DNA from: Bog-159 sp963738345
Lineage (GTDB): Bacteria; Acidobacteriota; Terriglobia; Bryobacterales; Bryobacteraceae
Assembly: GCA_963738345.1 (NCBI GenBank)
Contig: CAVTWI010000002.1
Coordinates: 5,084,001-5,148,000 of the forward strand
Length of the DNA stretch: 64,000 nucleotides
Direction of reading: 5' to 3'
Part shown: positions 25,555-34,055 of the stretch, piece by piece
How positions within the stretch are numbered: the stretch's first letter is position 1
How the letters are laid out: every line of letters starts with the position of its first letter
The notes under the pieces: model-generated
What the model saw: the letters and a program-made list of their open reading frames with translations, nothing else
The model's database searches: none
What the model was told of the DNA's origin: nothing
Position numbers and translations under genes: made by a program

Positions 25555-27547
25555 ATTTCCTAGTGATGCCCACCACTTCGGTACGGGCATACTGCATCTT
25601 GACTTTGCTGGGTACCAGACACACTAGCGTGCCGCCGATCAGAACCAGGCCGCCGATCCAAATCCAGGAAACCAGCGGGAATATATAAGCTTGGATCACG
25701 GCGCGCGCGCCATCATCGGACATGCCGCCGAAGTTCAAGTACAAATCTTCGTTCAGGCGCGGACGAACGCCCACTTCCGAAGTACCTTGGCGGCTAGCTT
25801 TGTAGAAACGCTTCTCAGGCTCCAGTGTGCCCAGCGCATCGCCATCTTTAGAAACCAGCACGGTCGCCCGATGCCAGCTATAATTCGCGTTTTCGTCTTC
25901 CTTTAAATCCGTGACTTTAAGGTCGTAGTGGCCGAGTCTTAGCGTGTCGCCGACAGCCATCTCTTTTACGTCGGACTTATTGAAAGCCGCGCCGGTGAAG
26001 CCGACACACATCAGCACGATGCCCATGTGAACCAAGTACCCGCCGTAGCGCCGCGTGTTGCGATGGGTCAATTCGGCGGTCGCCCGCAACAGGTTCATGT
26101 TGTTCTTGGCGGCGATGGCGCGGCCGCCTTTATAAAACTCCATCAGCACGGTGAGCGCGACGAAGAGACAAAAGCCGAACGAAATCAGTGCGTAGAAACT
26201 GCGCACTCCGCCTGCAAACAGCACGCCAACTAGAACCAAAGAGGCGATTCCAGGCCACTGGAAATTGCGCCGCAAACTCTCCCTAGACGTTTTACGCCAT
26301 GCGAACAGTGGTCCAACGCCGGTAAGGATCAGCAGGAACAGTCCGATCGGAATCATCAGCTTGTTGAACCATACCGCGTCGAGGCTGATCTTTTCGCCGG
26401 AAACAGCTTCGGAAATTACAGGGAATAATGTGCCCCAGAGGACCGCGAAACAGCTTGCCAGCAGGATCAGGTTATTGAACAGAAAGCTGGACTCGCGGGA
26501 GATGACGCTTTCCAGTTCGGCTTCACTCCTCAAGTAATGCAGGCGGTCAATAATCAAGTACGCGATGCCTGCGATACAGATGGAGAGGAACGAGATAAAG
26601 TACTTGCCCAGCGGACCTTGCGCAAAGGCGTGCACGGAACTGACCAAGCCGGTGCGGGTGAGCGATGTGCCGAAGATGCACAAAAGGAAGGTCGCGGAAA
26701 TCAGCACCATATTCCACACCTTCATCATGCCCTTCTTCTCCTGCATCATCACGGAGTGAAGGAATGCGGTACCGCTAAGCCAGGGAAGCAGTGAGGCATT
26801 CTCGACGGGATCCCAGCCCCAATAGCCGCCCCATCCCAGTACGTGATACGCCCAAGCCATACCCAGCATCACGCCGGTGCTTTGGAAGAGCCAGGTGACG
26901 AGCGTCCAGCGGCGTGTGGTGTGAATCCACGCATCGCCCGGTTGGCGGGTGATCAGGGAGGCGATAGCAAAAGCGAAGGGAACTGCGAAGCCTACGTATC
27001 CGAGATACAACATCGGCGGATGGATCGCCATGGCCGGATATTGCAAAAGCGGATTTAGGCCGTTACCGTCCTGGACAGCGGTAATGGAGCCTTCCAGCGA
27101 CAGCATCTTGAAAGCGTTCACTACAAAATTATTTAAGAGCAGGAAGAACGTCTGTATGAACATCAAAACGCCGACGACGTACGGCATCATGTCGCGATGT
27201 TTGCGGCGGTTAGTGAAGACTACGATCGCCGAGTAAGTCGAGAGTAACCAACTCCAGAAGAGCAGGGACCCTTCCTGGCCGCCCCACCAGGCAGCAATCT
27301 TATAAAGAAGCGGCATGGAGCGGTTGCTATGCTGGGCGACATAGGAAAAACGGAAGTCACCAGTAATCAGGCTATAAACGAGTATGCCGGCACCGATGGA
27401 AATCAGAGCCCACACCGCGTAAACCGCACGTTCGCCGCTAACTATCAGAAAAGGCTTGCGCCGGATGCGTCCTACAACTGACGCGAGCAGGGCATAGATA
27501 GCGGCGCAAAAAGCCAGAAGTACAGCCAGGGATGCTACGTTTTCCAT
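25535..27547 (-). CDS. ccmF: Cytochrome c heme lyase CcmF
   Basis: A 670-residue membrane protein with about 14-15 helices. The WWD heme-handling motif is GWGGYWGWDPVENASLLPWL, and conserved periplasmic His residues are present (NPLLQYPAMAIHPPMLYLGY, AYHVLGWG, SSVHAFAQGP). A periplasmic soluble part follows near 535-620, and a final helix lies close to the C-terminus. CcmF attaches heme from CcmE to apocytochrome CXXCH sites. It starts 12 bases after ccmE and overlaps ccmH by 20 bases. Length is normal for the family. Confidence 0.96.
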   Translation of the reverse strand: MENVASLAVLLAFCAAIYALLASVVGRIRRKPFLIVSGERAVYAVWALISIGAGILVYSLITGDFRFSYVAQHSNRSMPLLYKIAAWWGGQEGSLLFWSWLLSTYSAIVVFTNRRKHRDMMPYVVGVLMFIQTFFLLLNNFVVNAFKMLSLEGSITAVQDGNGLNPLLQYPAMAIHPPMLYLGYVGFAVPFAFAIASLITRQPGDAWIHTTRRWTLVTWLFQSTGVMLGMAWAYHVLGWGGYWGWDPVENASLLPWLSGTAFLHSVMMQEKKGMMKVWNMVLISATFLLCIFGTSLTRTGLVSSVHAFAQGPLGKYFISFLSICIAGIAYLIIDRLHYLRSEAELESVISRESSFLFNNLILLASCFAVLWGTLFPVISEAVSGEKISLDAVWFNKLMIPIGLFLLILTGVGPLFAWRKTSRESLRRNFQWPGIASLVLVGVLFAGGVRSFYALISFGFCLFVALTVLMEFYKGGRAIAAKNNMNLLRATAELTHRNTRRYGGYLVHMGIVLMCVGFTGAAFNKSDVKEMAVGDTLRLGHYDLKVTDLKEDENANYSWHRATVLVSKDGDALGTLEPEKRFYKASRQGTSEVGVRPRLNEDLYLNFGGMSDDGARAVIQAYIFPLVSWIWIGGLVLIGGTLVCLVPSKVKMQYARTEVVGITRKYAEVPK

Positions 27548-27559
27548 GCTTGGCCCTTT

Positions 27560-27994
27560 CTAGGTCGATTTGTTGACGGGGGGCGCCGGAGCGGCGCGCA
27601 GATTGCCGGGCTTGGCTTCGTATTTAGAAGCGCACTTAGCTTGAATCTTACTGGCATGGAATACGCCGTCGCGACCCATACGGCCATCGGCGAGCGCTTG
27701 AGCGCCATCGCGAAAAGTGTCGGGTAGCGGGTCGGTACCAGTGTACGCAACCTTCAATTGCCGCTTTTCCTGGGTGAGAGTGAAGCAGACCTGCCCATTG
27801 GCGTGTTGAATGGATCCGCTTTCGACATCGCCCGCTACGCGCAGGCGCTCTTCAAAGGCGCGGTCGCCCATGGTGCCGACTTCGCTAATCGTTTTGTAAT
27901 AGGTCTTGGTTTCGCTGACTCCGGTGCTGGCGAGCCAGACGAGAGCGGCGATTACGACCGCGATTAAAGCGGCGAATTTACCGTATTTTCTCAT
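27560..27994 (-). CDS. ccmE: Heme chaperone CcmE, CxxxY variant
   Basis: A 144-residue protein: one N-terminal membrane helix (about 7-24), then an OB-fold periplasmic domain (LRVAGDVESGSIQHANGQVC, VAYTGTDPLPDTFRDG, VFHASKIQAKCASKYEAK). In E. coli CcmE the heme-linking motif is HxxxY (His130). Here the matching position is Cys121 with Tyr125 (CASKY), the variant described for System I* in Desulfovibrio and archaea. The start at 27994 has AGAGGG upstream; the open frame continues to 28162 but the added residues look non-coding. It is the first gene of the operon. Confidence 0.9.
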   Translation of the reverse strand: MRKYGKFAALIAVVIAALVWLASTGVSETKTYYKTISEVGTMGDRAFEERLRVAGDVESGSIQHANGQVCFTLTQEKRQLKVAYTGTDPLPDTFRDGAQALADGRMGRDGVFHASKIQAKCASKYEAKPGNLRAAPAPPVNKST

Positions 27995-28147
27995 ACCATC
28001 CCTCTGAAGCAATAGTATATCTGAATCTGAGGAGGATATCTTGTGAACTCGCGGTCGGGCTCTCCGCCGGGGCGCGGTGGGCCAGGAATTCCCCCCAGCC
28101 GCCCATAGCCAGTTCCGTTCCTTCCCGCAAAGGGGAGCATGATCCTG

Positions 28148-28176
28148 TTGACTTAAGTACAATCCAGGTTTATTAT
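28148..28176 (+). promoter_or_regulatory. Sigma-70-type promoter of carD
   Basis: A -35 TTGACT (28148-28153) and a -10 TATTAT (28171-28176) are separated by 17 bases, both one mismatch from consensus. Transcription should start near 28183, about 50 bases before carD. This is the clearest promoter in the window. Confidence 0.75.
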
Positions 28177-28235
28177 TCTAGGTTCGCACGTGGCACCAAA
28201 CAGAGGGGAACGGCGGTTTACTGGGGGACCCCGTA

Positions 28236-28745
28236 ATGGCCTTTCACATCGGTGAGAAGGTAGTCTATCCCAACCAAGGCGTTGGGACTATCGAGAATAT
28301 TCGTGCCTGGTCGCTGGGTAGCCAATTTGAGAAGTGCTACCTGCTCCGCATGGTTTACGGAAGCGTAACGGTTACCGTACCATTTTCCAAAGTGGCCAAT
28401 ATCGGTCTCCGGCCCATCACCAAAAAGACGGAAATTAGCCGGGTGTTGGCCTATCTGGCCACGGGACGTTCCGTTTCCTGCGCCGATTGGAAAGTCCGCT
28501 TCAAGAGAAACTCGGACAAGATGCTGAGCGGAAACTTGCTGCACGCAGCCGAGGTACTCAAGAACCTGCTGGAATTGCAGAGGGACCACCTGCTCTCGTT
28601 CCGCGAGAAGAAGATGCTTGATCGGGCCCGCCACATGCTGGTGACTGAGATCTCAATCGCCCACGGCATCGCTGAGCCAGAGGCTGCTGCAATGCTCCAA
28701 AAGTCCCTAGGGAAAGCCGGGCTCAGCCTGCCATCCCTGTTCTAA
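28236..28745 (+). CDS. carD: CarD/CdnL-family RNA polymerase-binding regulator
   Basis: A 169-residue protein. The N-terminal RNA-polymerase-interacting domain begins FHIGEKVVYPNQGVGTIENI, the family signature, and spans about residues 1-68. The C-terminal helical domain (about 75-165) includes RFKRNSDKMLSGNLLHAAEV and LSFREKKMLDRARHMLVTEI, matching the DNA-binding half. CarD/CdnL binds the polymerase beta subunit and stabilises open complexes at rRNA and other promoters, and is usually essential where present. It has its own strong promoter and stands divergent from the ccm operon. Length and motif order match the short CdnL type rather than the fused Myxococcus CarD. Confidence 0.93.
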   Translation: MAFHIGEKVVYPNQGVGTIENIRAWSLGSQFEKCYLLRMVYGSVTVTVPFSKVANIGLRPITKKTEISRVLAYLATGRSVSCADWKVRFKRNSDKMLSGNLLHAAEVLKNLLELQRDHLLSFREKKMLDRARHMLVTEISIAHGIAEPEAAAMLQKSLGKAGLSLPSLF

Positions 28746-28823
28746 TCCAAAGCCTGGGCTTTTTAGAACCAATCCAACTTGCGAGGTCTCATCGTTGGCG
28801 TTAAGCTCCGAATGGAGGTACTG

Positions 28824-29411
28824 ATGAAACCTTTGGTCCGGCTGAGTCTATCTGCACTCCTGGCGGGAAGTCTTTTTGGTGCGCAGCATGCGGGCGCGGT
28901 GGCCAACGGTGGGCGGGTGGGCGCTACCAAGCCAGGTTCCGGCATCGTTCGTCATAACGCCGTTCGAGACGCAGGGCGCGACCACTTTGGTTACGGCCGG
29001 CAAGGTTTCTACGGCTATGGCTACGCGGGACTTTATGATGACTACCTGGGCGCCCCCTCGGATTTTACAGAGCAGGCTCCCTCTGCGCCAGAAAGGCCCG
29101 CAGGCATCTTGCTCTATGGGCCGCCCTCGTCAACCGTCAGGCCGCCCGAAGTAGCGCACCCGGTGATGCACGATTATACGCAGGCTGCCAGCCACGAAGA
29201 TTTGGCGCCAGCCTCCAATCAACCGGTTATTCATCTGCTCGCCTTTCGAGACAGTACCGTGCGCGCCTCCACTACGTACTGGGTGGAGGGCGGCACGCTC
29301 CATTACCTAGACACCACGCACAAACAGCGGCAAGCCCCGCTATCCTCCGTCGATCGCGACCTGAGCGCGCAACTGAATAGCGAGCGGCATGTTCCCTTCG
29401 AACTGCAATAG
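28824..29411 (+). CDS. Secreted hypothetical protein, Gly/Tyr-rich N-part
   Basis: A 195-residue exported protein not recognised. The ATG at 28824 has an ideal ribosome binding site (GGAGG, about 6 bases away) and yields a signal peptide MKPLVRLSLSALLAGSLFGA. After it come a Gly/Tyr-rich stretch (FGYGRQGFYGYGYAGLYDDY), a Pro-rich linker and a small beta domain (PVIHLLAFRDSTVRASTTYW, VEGGTLHYLDTTHKQRQAPL). That last part resembles the short C-terminal unit of acidobacterial surface proteins that follows a proline-rich region. Earlier starts (28779) lack a ribosome binding site. It may be co-transcribed with carD, 78 bases upstream. Confidence 0.7.
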   Translation: MKPLVRLSLSALLAGSLFGAQHAGAVANGGRVGATKPGSGIVRHNAVRDAGRDHFGYGRQGFYGYGYAGLYDDYLGAPSDFTEQAPSAPERPAGILLYGPPSSTVRPPEVAHPVMHDYTQAASHEDLAPASNQPVIHLLAFRDSTVRASTTYWVEGGTLHYLDTTHKQRQAPLSSVDRDLSAQLNSERHVPFELQ

Positions 29412-29495
29412 TGTGTGACGCCGCACCGTGGCAAATCACGCGCTAGAGGGATCTCGCAAGTCGCCCGATAGATCAAGAAAAGGAGCTTTGGCGAG

Positions 29496-29783
29496 ATGAC
29501 GAATAACAACGGAAGTTTGGCAAACAACGGCAACCTGGTGTGGGTTGGTGTAGGAGTTGGGGCAGCGGCGCTTGGTGTCGCGCTGGCGCTGAGCCGCCGG
29601 AAAAAGGATCGCTGGGATGCCGCCCGGCAGGTTTCCAAGCGCGTTGCCGATAAAACCAGCGACCTTGCCGCCGCCAGTAAAGACATTGTCGACCGCATCA
29701 GGATCATCTATGGTGAAAGCTGCAAGGTAGTTGAAGAAGCGGCTGAGCTTTGGGAGCGCGGCCGGAAGCTCGCCGGCGTCTAA
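29496..29783 (+). CDS. Small membrane protein, YtxH-like
   Basis: A 95-residue protein with one membrane helix (about 14-33, LVWVGVGVGAAALGVALAL) followed by a basic stop (SRRKKDR) and a long amphipathic helix (AARQVSKRVADKTSDLAAAS, KDIVDRIRIIYGESCKVVEE). The layout resembles YtxH-type general-stress proteins, but the match rests on architecture, not on a diagnostic motif. The start has AAAAGGAG upstream. It lies between the secreted protein at 28824 and the acyl-CoA dehydrogenase, all on the plus strand. Confidence 0.65.
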   Translation: MTNNNGSLANNGNLVWVGVGVGAAALGVALALSRRKKDRWDAARQVSKRVADKTSDLAAASKDIVDRIRIIYGESCKVVEEAAELWERGRKLAGV

Positions 29784-29828
29784 CTTCCGCCCTTTGCATC
29801 CGGCCACGCTTTGCGTGACAATCCGGTG

Positions 29829-31043
29829 ATGCACTTTGCATATTCCCCCAAAGTCCAGGAACTGCAGCAAAAGCTGATCGGTTTCATGGACGAGTATGTC
29901 TATCCAAACGAGCCTCTCTACTACCGCCAGATCGCGGAAGGGGACCGCTGGCAGCCGGTCCCCATCATTGAAGAACTGAAAATCAAGGCTCGTGCGGCTG
30001 GACTATGGAATCTCTTCCTGCCCGACCACGAATCCGGTGCCGGGTTGACCAACCTGGAATACGCTCCTCTGTGCGAGATTATGGGCCGCGTGGTGATGGC
30101 TGGAGAGATTTTCAACTGCTCCGCGCCGGACACCGGCAATATGGAGTTACTCGCGCGCTACGGCACCCCCGAGCAGAAAGAGCGGTGGCTCGTCCCGCTG
30201 CTTGAGGGTCGTATCCGTTCATGCTATTGCATGACCGAGCCCGCAGTAGCTTCTTCCGACGCCACCAACATATCTGCCAGCATTACGCGCGACGGCGCCG
30301 AATACGTACTGAATGGCCGCAAATGGTGGTCGTCCGGCGCTGGCGATCCTAGATGCAAGATCGCCATTTTCATGGGCAAAACCGATCCGCAAGCGCCGCG
30401 CCACAAGCAGCAGTCCATGATCCTCGCACCCATGGAATCGCCTGGTATAACCATTGAGCGCATGTTGCCCGTTTTCGGCTTTGATGACGCACCTCATGGG
30501 CACGGCGAAGTCGTGTTCGATAATGTGCGCGTGCCCGCTTCAAACATGCTTCTTGGCGAAGGGCGGGGCTTTGAGATCGCGCAGGGCCGTTTAGGTCCGG
30601 GCCGCATCCACCACTGCATGCGCCTGATCGGACTAGCCGAACGCGCGCTCGAAGCTATGTGCCGCCGGGCGCAATCCCGAACGGCATTCGGCCATAAACT
30701 AGCGGAATTCGGAACGCTTCGCGCCGACATTGCGGCGTCACGCATGGAAATCGAACAGGCGCGACTGCTGACCTTGAAGGCCGCCTATATGATGGACGTG
30801 GCGGGTAATAAGACGGCACGTGCGGAGATCGCCATGATCAAGGTAGTGGCGCCGAATATGGCGCTCCGCGTCATCGACCGGGCCATCCAGGCGCACGGCG
30901 GCGCTGGTGTTTCCGACGATTTCTTTCTGGCACGTGCCTGGGCAGGTTCGCGCACGCTGCGGTTGGCAGATGGGCCCGACGAAGTCCACCGCGAAGCGGT
31001 CGCCAAAATGGAACTTAAAAAATACGAGACCGCACCCGCATGA
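29829..31043 (+). CDS. Acyl-CoA dehydrogenase (ACAD11-like)
   Basis: A 404-residue flavoenzyme oxidising an acyl-CoA at the alpha-beta bond. Visible are the FAD/substrate motif CYCMTEPAVASSDATN, LNGRKWWSSGAGDPRC, the middle beta domain (MLPVFGFDDAPHGHGEVVFDNVRVP), the FAD-binding helix region (RTAFGHKLAEFGTLRADIA) and the C-terminal IQAHGGAGVSDDFFLAR and DGPDEVHREAVAK. The long N-part and GDP motif resemble the ACAD10/11 branch. The ATG at 29829 was chosen over a TTG at 29811. It overlaps the SDR gene by ATGA, so the two are coupled; chain length or substrate is unknown. Confidence 0.9.
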   Translation: MHFAYSPKVQELQQKLIGFMDEYVYPNEPLYYRQIAEGDRWQPVPIIEELKIKARAAGLWNLFLPDHESGAGLTNLEYAPLCEIMGRVVMAGEIFNCSAPDTGNMELLARYGTPEQKERWLVPLLEGRIRSCYCMTEPAVASSDATNISASITRDGAEYVLNGRKWWSSGAGDPRCKIAIFMGKTDPQAPRHKQQSMILAPMESPGITIERMLPVFGFDDAPHGHGEVVFDNVRVPASNMLLGEGRGFEIAQGRLGPGRIHHCMRLIGLAERALEAMCRRAQSRTAFGHKLAEFGTLRADIAASRMEIEQARLLTLKAAYMMDVAGNKTARAEIAMIKVVAPNMALRVIDRAIQAHGGAGVSDDFFLARAWAGSRTLRLADGPDEVHREAVAKMELKKYETAPA

Positions 31044-31822
31044 AGCTTACAGGCAAAGTGGCTGTAGTGACGGGCGGCGCCAGCGGCATCGGCCGCGCAT
31101 TATGCAGGCGGTTCGCGGCGGAGGGCGCGCGCGGTGTCGTGGTAGCGGACCTGAACGGGGCTGGCGCTGAGCAGGTCGCGCAGGAAATCGGAGGCTTGGC
31201 CGTTCGCACCGACGTCAGCCACGAAGCCGATATCATCGACTTGGTCGCGCGCACCACTGCGGCTTATGGCGCGCCGGACTTATTCTGTTCCAACGCGGGT
31301 ATCGCCATGGAAGGCGGCGTCGAGACACCCGATAGCGAATGGCAGCGCATCTGGAATATCAACTTCATGTCGCATGTTTACGCCGCGCGGGCCGTTCTGC
31401 CGGGCATGCTCGCGCGCGGAGAGGGTTATCTGTTGCAAACCGCTTCCGCCGCCGGCCTGATGACGCAAGTAGGATCGGCGCCATATGCGGTGACCAAACA
31501 CGCGGCCGTGTCGCTCGCCGAGTGGCTCTCTGTCACTTACGGCGACCGCGGTATCCGCGTATCCTGCCTGTGCCCCCAAGGAGTGCGCACCAATATGCTC
31601 GCCGAGGCGGAGCGGGGGCCCGGCCGCTTCCTGCTGGAAGGCGCGCTGGAGCCCGAGCAAGTCGCCGGCGCCGTGATCGAAGGCCTCGACGACGAGCGTT
31701 TTCTGATTCTGCCGCATCCGGAGGTCGGCGAATACCTGCGGCGCAAAGCCGGAGATTACGATCGCTGGTTGCGCGGCATGCGCCGCATGCAGGCTAAGTT
31801 GGGCCGTGATTTGCTATTTTAG
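31040..31822 (+). CDS. Short-chain dehydrogenase/reductase
   Basis: A 260-residue SDR: cofactor motif TGGASGIG (residues 11-18), VVADLNG selecting NAD(P), structural NAG (SNAGIAM), catalytic Ser in LLQTASAAGL and the YAVTK active site, then PQGVRTNML near the substrate loop. The reaction is oxidation or reduction of a hydroxyl/keto group; the substrate is unknown. The ATGA overlap with the acyl-CoA dehydrogenase upstream suggests a shared pathway, for example hydroxyacyl-CoA oxidation. Confidence 0.92.
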   Translation: MKLTGKVAVVTGGASGIGRALCRRFAAEGARGVVVADLNGAGAEQVAQEIGGLAVRTDVSHEADIIDLVARTTAAYGAPDLFCSNAGIAMEGGVETPDSEWQRIWNINFMSHVYAARAVLPGMLARGEGYLLQTASAAGLMTQVGSAPYAVTKHAAVSLAEWLSVTYGDRGIRVSCLCPQGVRTNMLAEAERGPGRFLLEGALEPEQVAGAVIEGLDDERFLILPHPEVGEYLRRKAGDYDRWLRGMRRMQAKLGRDLLF

Positions 31823-31836
31823 GCCCATGGCGGATC

Positions 31837-32871
31837 ATGCTGGAGACAATTGAGTGGACACCTGACGGCGTGGTCATGATTGACCAAAGACGCCTCCCAC
31901 TGCACGAAGAATTTATCACCTGCAAGACATATGAAGATGTGGCCGCGGCCATCCAAACCATGGTCATTCGCGGAGCACCGGCGATCGGGGTTGCAGCCGC
32001 CATGGGTGTCGCGCTTGGCGTGGCTCATGCCGGCGCCGCCAATCTTGACGCGCAAGTGGAAAAAATCTGCGACACGCTCGCGCGCACGCGGCCCACTGCC
32101 GTAAACCTATTCTGGGCCATTCACCGCATGCGCGCGCTATATGAGTCTTTGCGCGGGAGGCCCCTATCCGAGATCCGCGAGCGCTTGGCCACCGAAGCCC
32201 AGCAAATGCGCCTCGAAGACATCGCTATCAATCAGGCTATCGGACGGCACGGGGCCGACTTGGTGCCCGATGGGAAGACAGTGCTGACGCATTGCAACGC
32301 CGGTGCGCTGGCCACTGCCGGCTATGGAACTGCACTGGGCGTTATCCGGGCGGCCGTCGAATCCGGCAAGAAAATCGACGTCTTCGCCGATGAGACGCGG
32401 CCCTTCATGCAAGGCGCGCGCCTAACCGTATGGGAATTGCAGCAGGATCATATTCCCGCCACGCTCATTACTGACAACATGGCCGGCCACTTCCTGAAAT
32501 CGGGACGCATCGGATGTGTAGTGGTAGGCGCCGACCGCATCGCCGCTAACGGCGACGTAGCTAATAAAATCGGCACCTACTCGGTAGCCGTGCTGGCGAA
32601 GGAAAATGGCGTGCCGTTCTTCGTGGCCGCGCCGGTTTCGACCCTCGATCTTACGCTATCGTCCGGTGACCTGATTCCCATTGAGCGCCGGCCCGACGCT
32701 GAGGTCACCCATGTATTCGGCCACCCGGTCGCGCCGGCCGGCACCATGGTAGAAAACCCGGCCTTCGACGTGACGCCGAATCGCTATGTAACCGCTATTG
32801 TTACCGAACATGGCGTGGCCCGCGCGCCCTACAGCGAATCGTTGCGGAGACTCGCCACCGGCCAGCCTTAG
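31837..32871 (+). CDS. mtnA: S-methyl-5-thioribose-1-phosphate isomerase
   Basis: A 344-residue enzyme of methionine salvage, converting methylthioribose-1-phosphate to methylthioribulose-1-phosphate. Motifs match MtnA well: TMVIRGAPAIGVAAAMGVAL, the catalytic Cys in TVLTHCNAGALATAGYGTAL, DNMAGHFLK, the catalytic Asp in VVGADRIAANGDVANKIGTY, and FVAAPVSTLDL near the end. Length is typical. It lies 14 bases after the SDR on the same strand and overlaps the convergent YceI gene by four bases. No other methionine-salvage gene is in the window. Confidence 0.95.
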   Translation: MLETIEWTPDGVVMIDQRRLPLHEEFITCKTYEDVAAAIQTMVIRGAPAIGVAAAMGVALGVAHAGAANLDAQVEKICDTLARTRPTAVNLFWAIHRMRALYESLRGRPLSEIRERLATEAQQMRLEDIAINQAIGRHGADLVPDGKTVLTHCNAGALATAGYGTALGVIRAAVESGKKIDVFADETRPFMQGARLTVWELQQDHIPATLITDNMAGHFLKSGRIGCVVVGADRIAANGDVANKIGTYSVAVLAKENGVPFFVAAPVSTLDLTLSSGDLIPIERRPDAEVTHVFGHPVAPAGTMVENPAFDVTPNRYVTAIVTEHGVARAPYSESLRRLATGQP

Positions 32872-33473
32872 CGGGTCGCCGCGGGCGCCTTTTCCGGCTT
32901 CCGGACTGCCTCCATATCGATAGTGATGGTGACTTCGTCACCCACTACAACGCCTCCAGCCTCTAGCGCCGCGTTCCAGTTGAGACCCCAGTCCTTTCGA
33001 TTGACGTGCGAGGTCGCCGAAGCGCCAATTCGCAAATTGCCGTAAGGATCTTTCAGTTCTGGGGTGGGCCCATCGACGCTCATCACGATCTCTTTAGTGA
33101 CGCCATGCATTGTCAGATCGCCCTTCATTAGAAGTTGGCCGCCCTCCCGATACACCTGCTTGCTCTTGAAGGCCAGCGTAGGATACTTGGCCACATCGAA
33201 GAAGTCCGCGCTCTTCAGGTGCTCATCGCGCTTTGGTTCGCGGGTGCTGATGCTGGTGGCGTCGATCACCGCGTCCACCGAACTGGCCCCCAGGTTCTGC
33301 GGATCGAAATTCAGTTTGCCAGATACCTTGGTGAACTCCCCGCGCACATTCGAGACCATCATGTGCCGCACCGCGAACTGTGCCGCTGAATGCGCGGAAT
33401 CGATTTGATATTCAGCCCCCCAACCCGCGGCGGGGAGCAACAACAATAGTGACGTAATCAGTTGCTTATTCAT
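32868..33473 (-). CDS. YceI-family periplasmic lipid-binding protein
   Basis: A 201-residue exported protein: signal peptide 1-19 (ending GWGAE), then the YceI beta-barrel (YQIDSAHSAAQFAVRHMMVS, KLNFDPQNLGASSVDAVID, RDEHLKSADFFDVAKYPTLA, LTMHGVTKEIVM, GLNWNAALEAGGVVVGDEV). YceI proteins bind polyisoprenoids or other amphiphiles in the periplasm and often respond to acid or osmotic stress. A Lys/Ala/Pro-rich tail follows. The MarR gene lies upstream on the same strand (23 bases), a common pairing. Confidence 0.93.
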   Translation of the reverse strand: MNKQLITSLLLLLPAAGWGAEYQIDSAHSAAQFAVRHMMVSNVRGEFTKVSGKLNFDPQNLGASSVDAVIDATSISTREPKRDEHLKSADFFDVAKYPTLAFKSKQVYREGGQLLMKGDLTMHGVTKEIVMSVDGPTPELKDPYGNLRIGASATSHVNRKDWGLNWNAALEAGGVVVGDEVTITIDMEAVRKPEKAPAATR

Positions 33474-33496
33474 AATGTTTGCCTTTTCCGAAAAAT

Positions 33497-33982
33497 CTAA
33501 CGCAGTGTCGCTCGCACTTGATCGAGAAGGCGGATGAGCGTATCCAGGTCCTCGCGGTTTAGCTTCATGCTGTCCTTGGCCGACTGATCGATGGGATCGT
33601 CCAGTTCGGCAAGAAGATCAAGGCCTGCCGCCGTGATGGAGCAAAGCACTTGCCGGCGGTCCTTGGGACCACGGACACGGTGGACAAGCTTTTTGGCTTC
33701 CAACTTATCGAGCAGTCGTGTAATAGCTGGTGACGGTTCGATCATACGGTCGACTATCTCCAGCGTCGCCAGACTGCCGGCGTTCGCCCCACGAAGAATG
33801 CGCAATACGTTGTACTGCTCCGGGCTGATGCCGCGCGCTTCAGTCAGCCTCGAAGCCTCTCTTTTCACGAGCGCGGCAGTTCGTGCTAACCCCAGAAGCG
33901 CTTCCTGCTGGCGCGAGCGAAACGGCTTGTTCTGCCGGATCTCGCGCCGTAACCCGCCTTCTTTACCGGCCGTACTTTCCAT
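33497..33982 (-). CDS. MarR-family transcriptional regulator
   Basis: A 161-residue winged-helix regulator. The DNA-binding part spans about residues 45-120: LTEARGISPEQYNVLRILRG, ATLEIVDRMIEPSPAITRLL (recognition helix) and the wing LVHRVRGPKDRRQVLCSITA. The N-terminal basic stretch and C-terminal helices form the dimer. It probably represses itself and the downstream YceI gene until a small ligand binds. A perfect 12-bp palindrome 14 bases before the start codon is the likely operator. Confidence 0.92.
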   Translation of the reverse strand: MESTAGKEGGLRREIRQNKPFRSRQQEALLGLARTAALVKREASRLTEARGISPEQYNVLRILRGANAGSLATLEIVDRMIEPSPAITRLLDKLEAKKLVHRVRGPKDRRQVLCSITAAGLDLLAELDDPIDQSAKDSMKLNREDLDTLIRLLDQVRATLR

Positions 33983-33995
33983 TACAGGTCAATAG

Positions 33996-34007
33996 ATGAC
34001 ATGTCAT
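33996..34007. promoter_or_regulatory. Candidate MarR operator (palindrome)
   Basis: ATGACATGTCAT is a perfect 12-bp palindrome located 14 bases upstream of marR and about 50 bases upstream of the divergent pxpA gene. Its position suits autorepression, and it could also act on pxpA. This is inferred from symmetry and place. Confidence 0.55.
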
Positions 34008-34055
34008 GTAATTTAGTTGCAAGAAAGTGCAGTGCAATAATAGGCCAGGAAAAGC

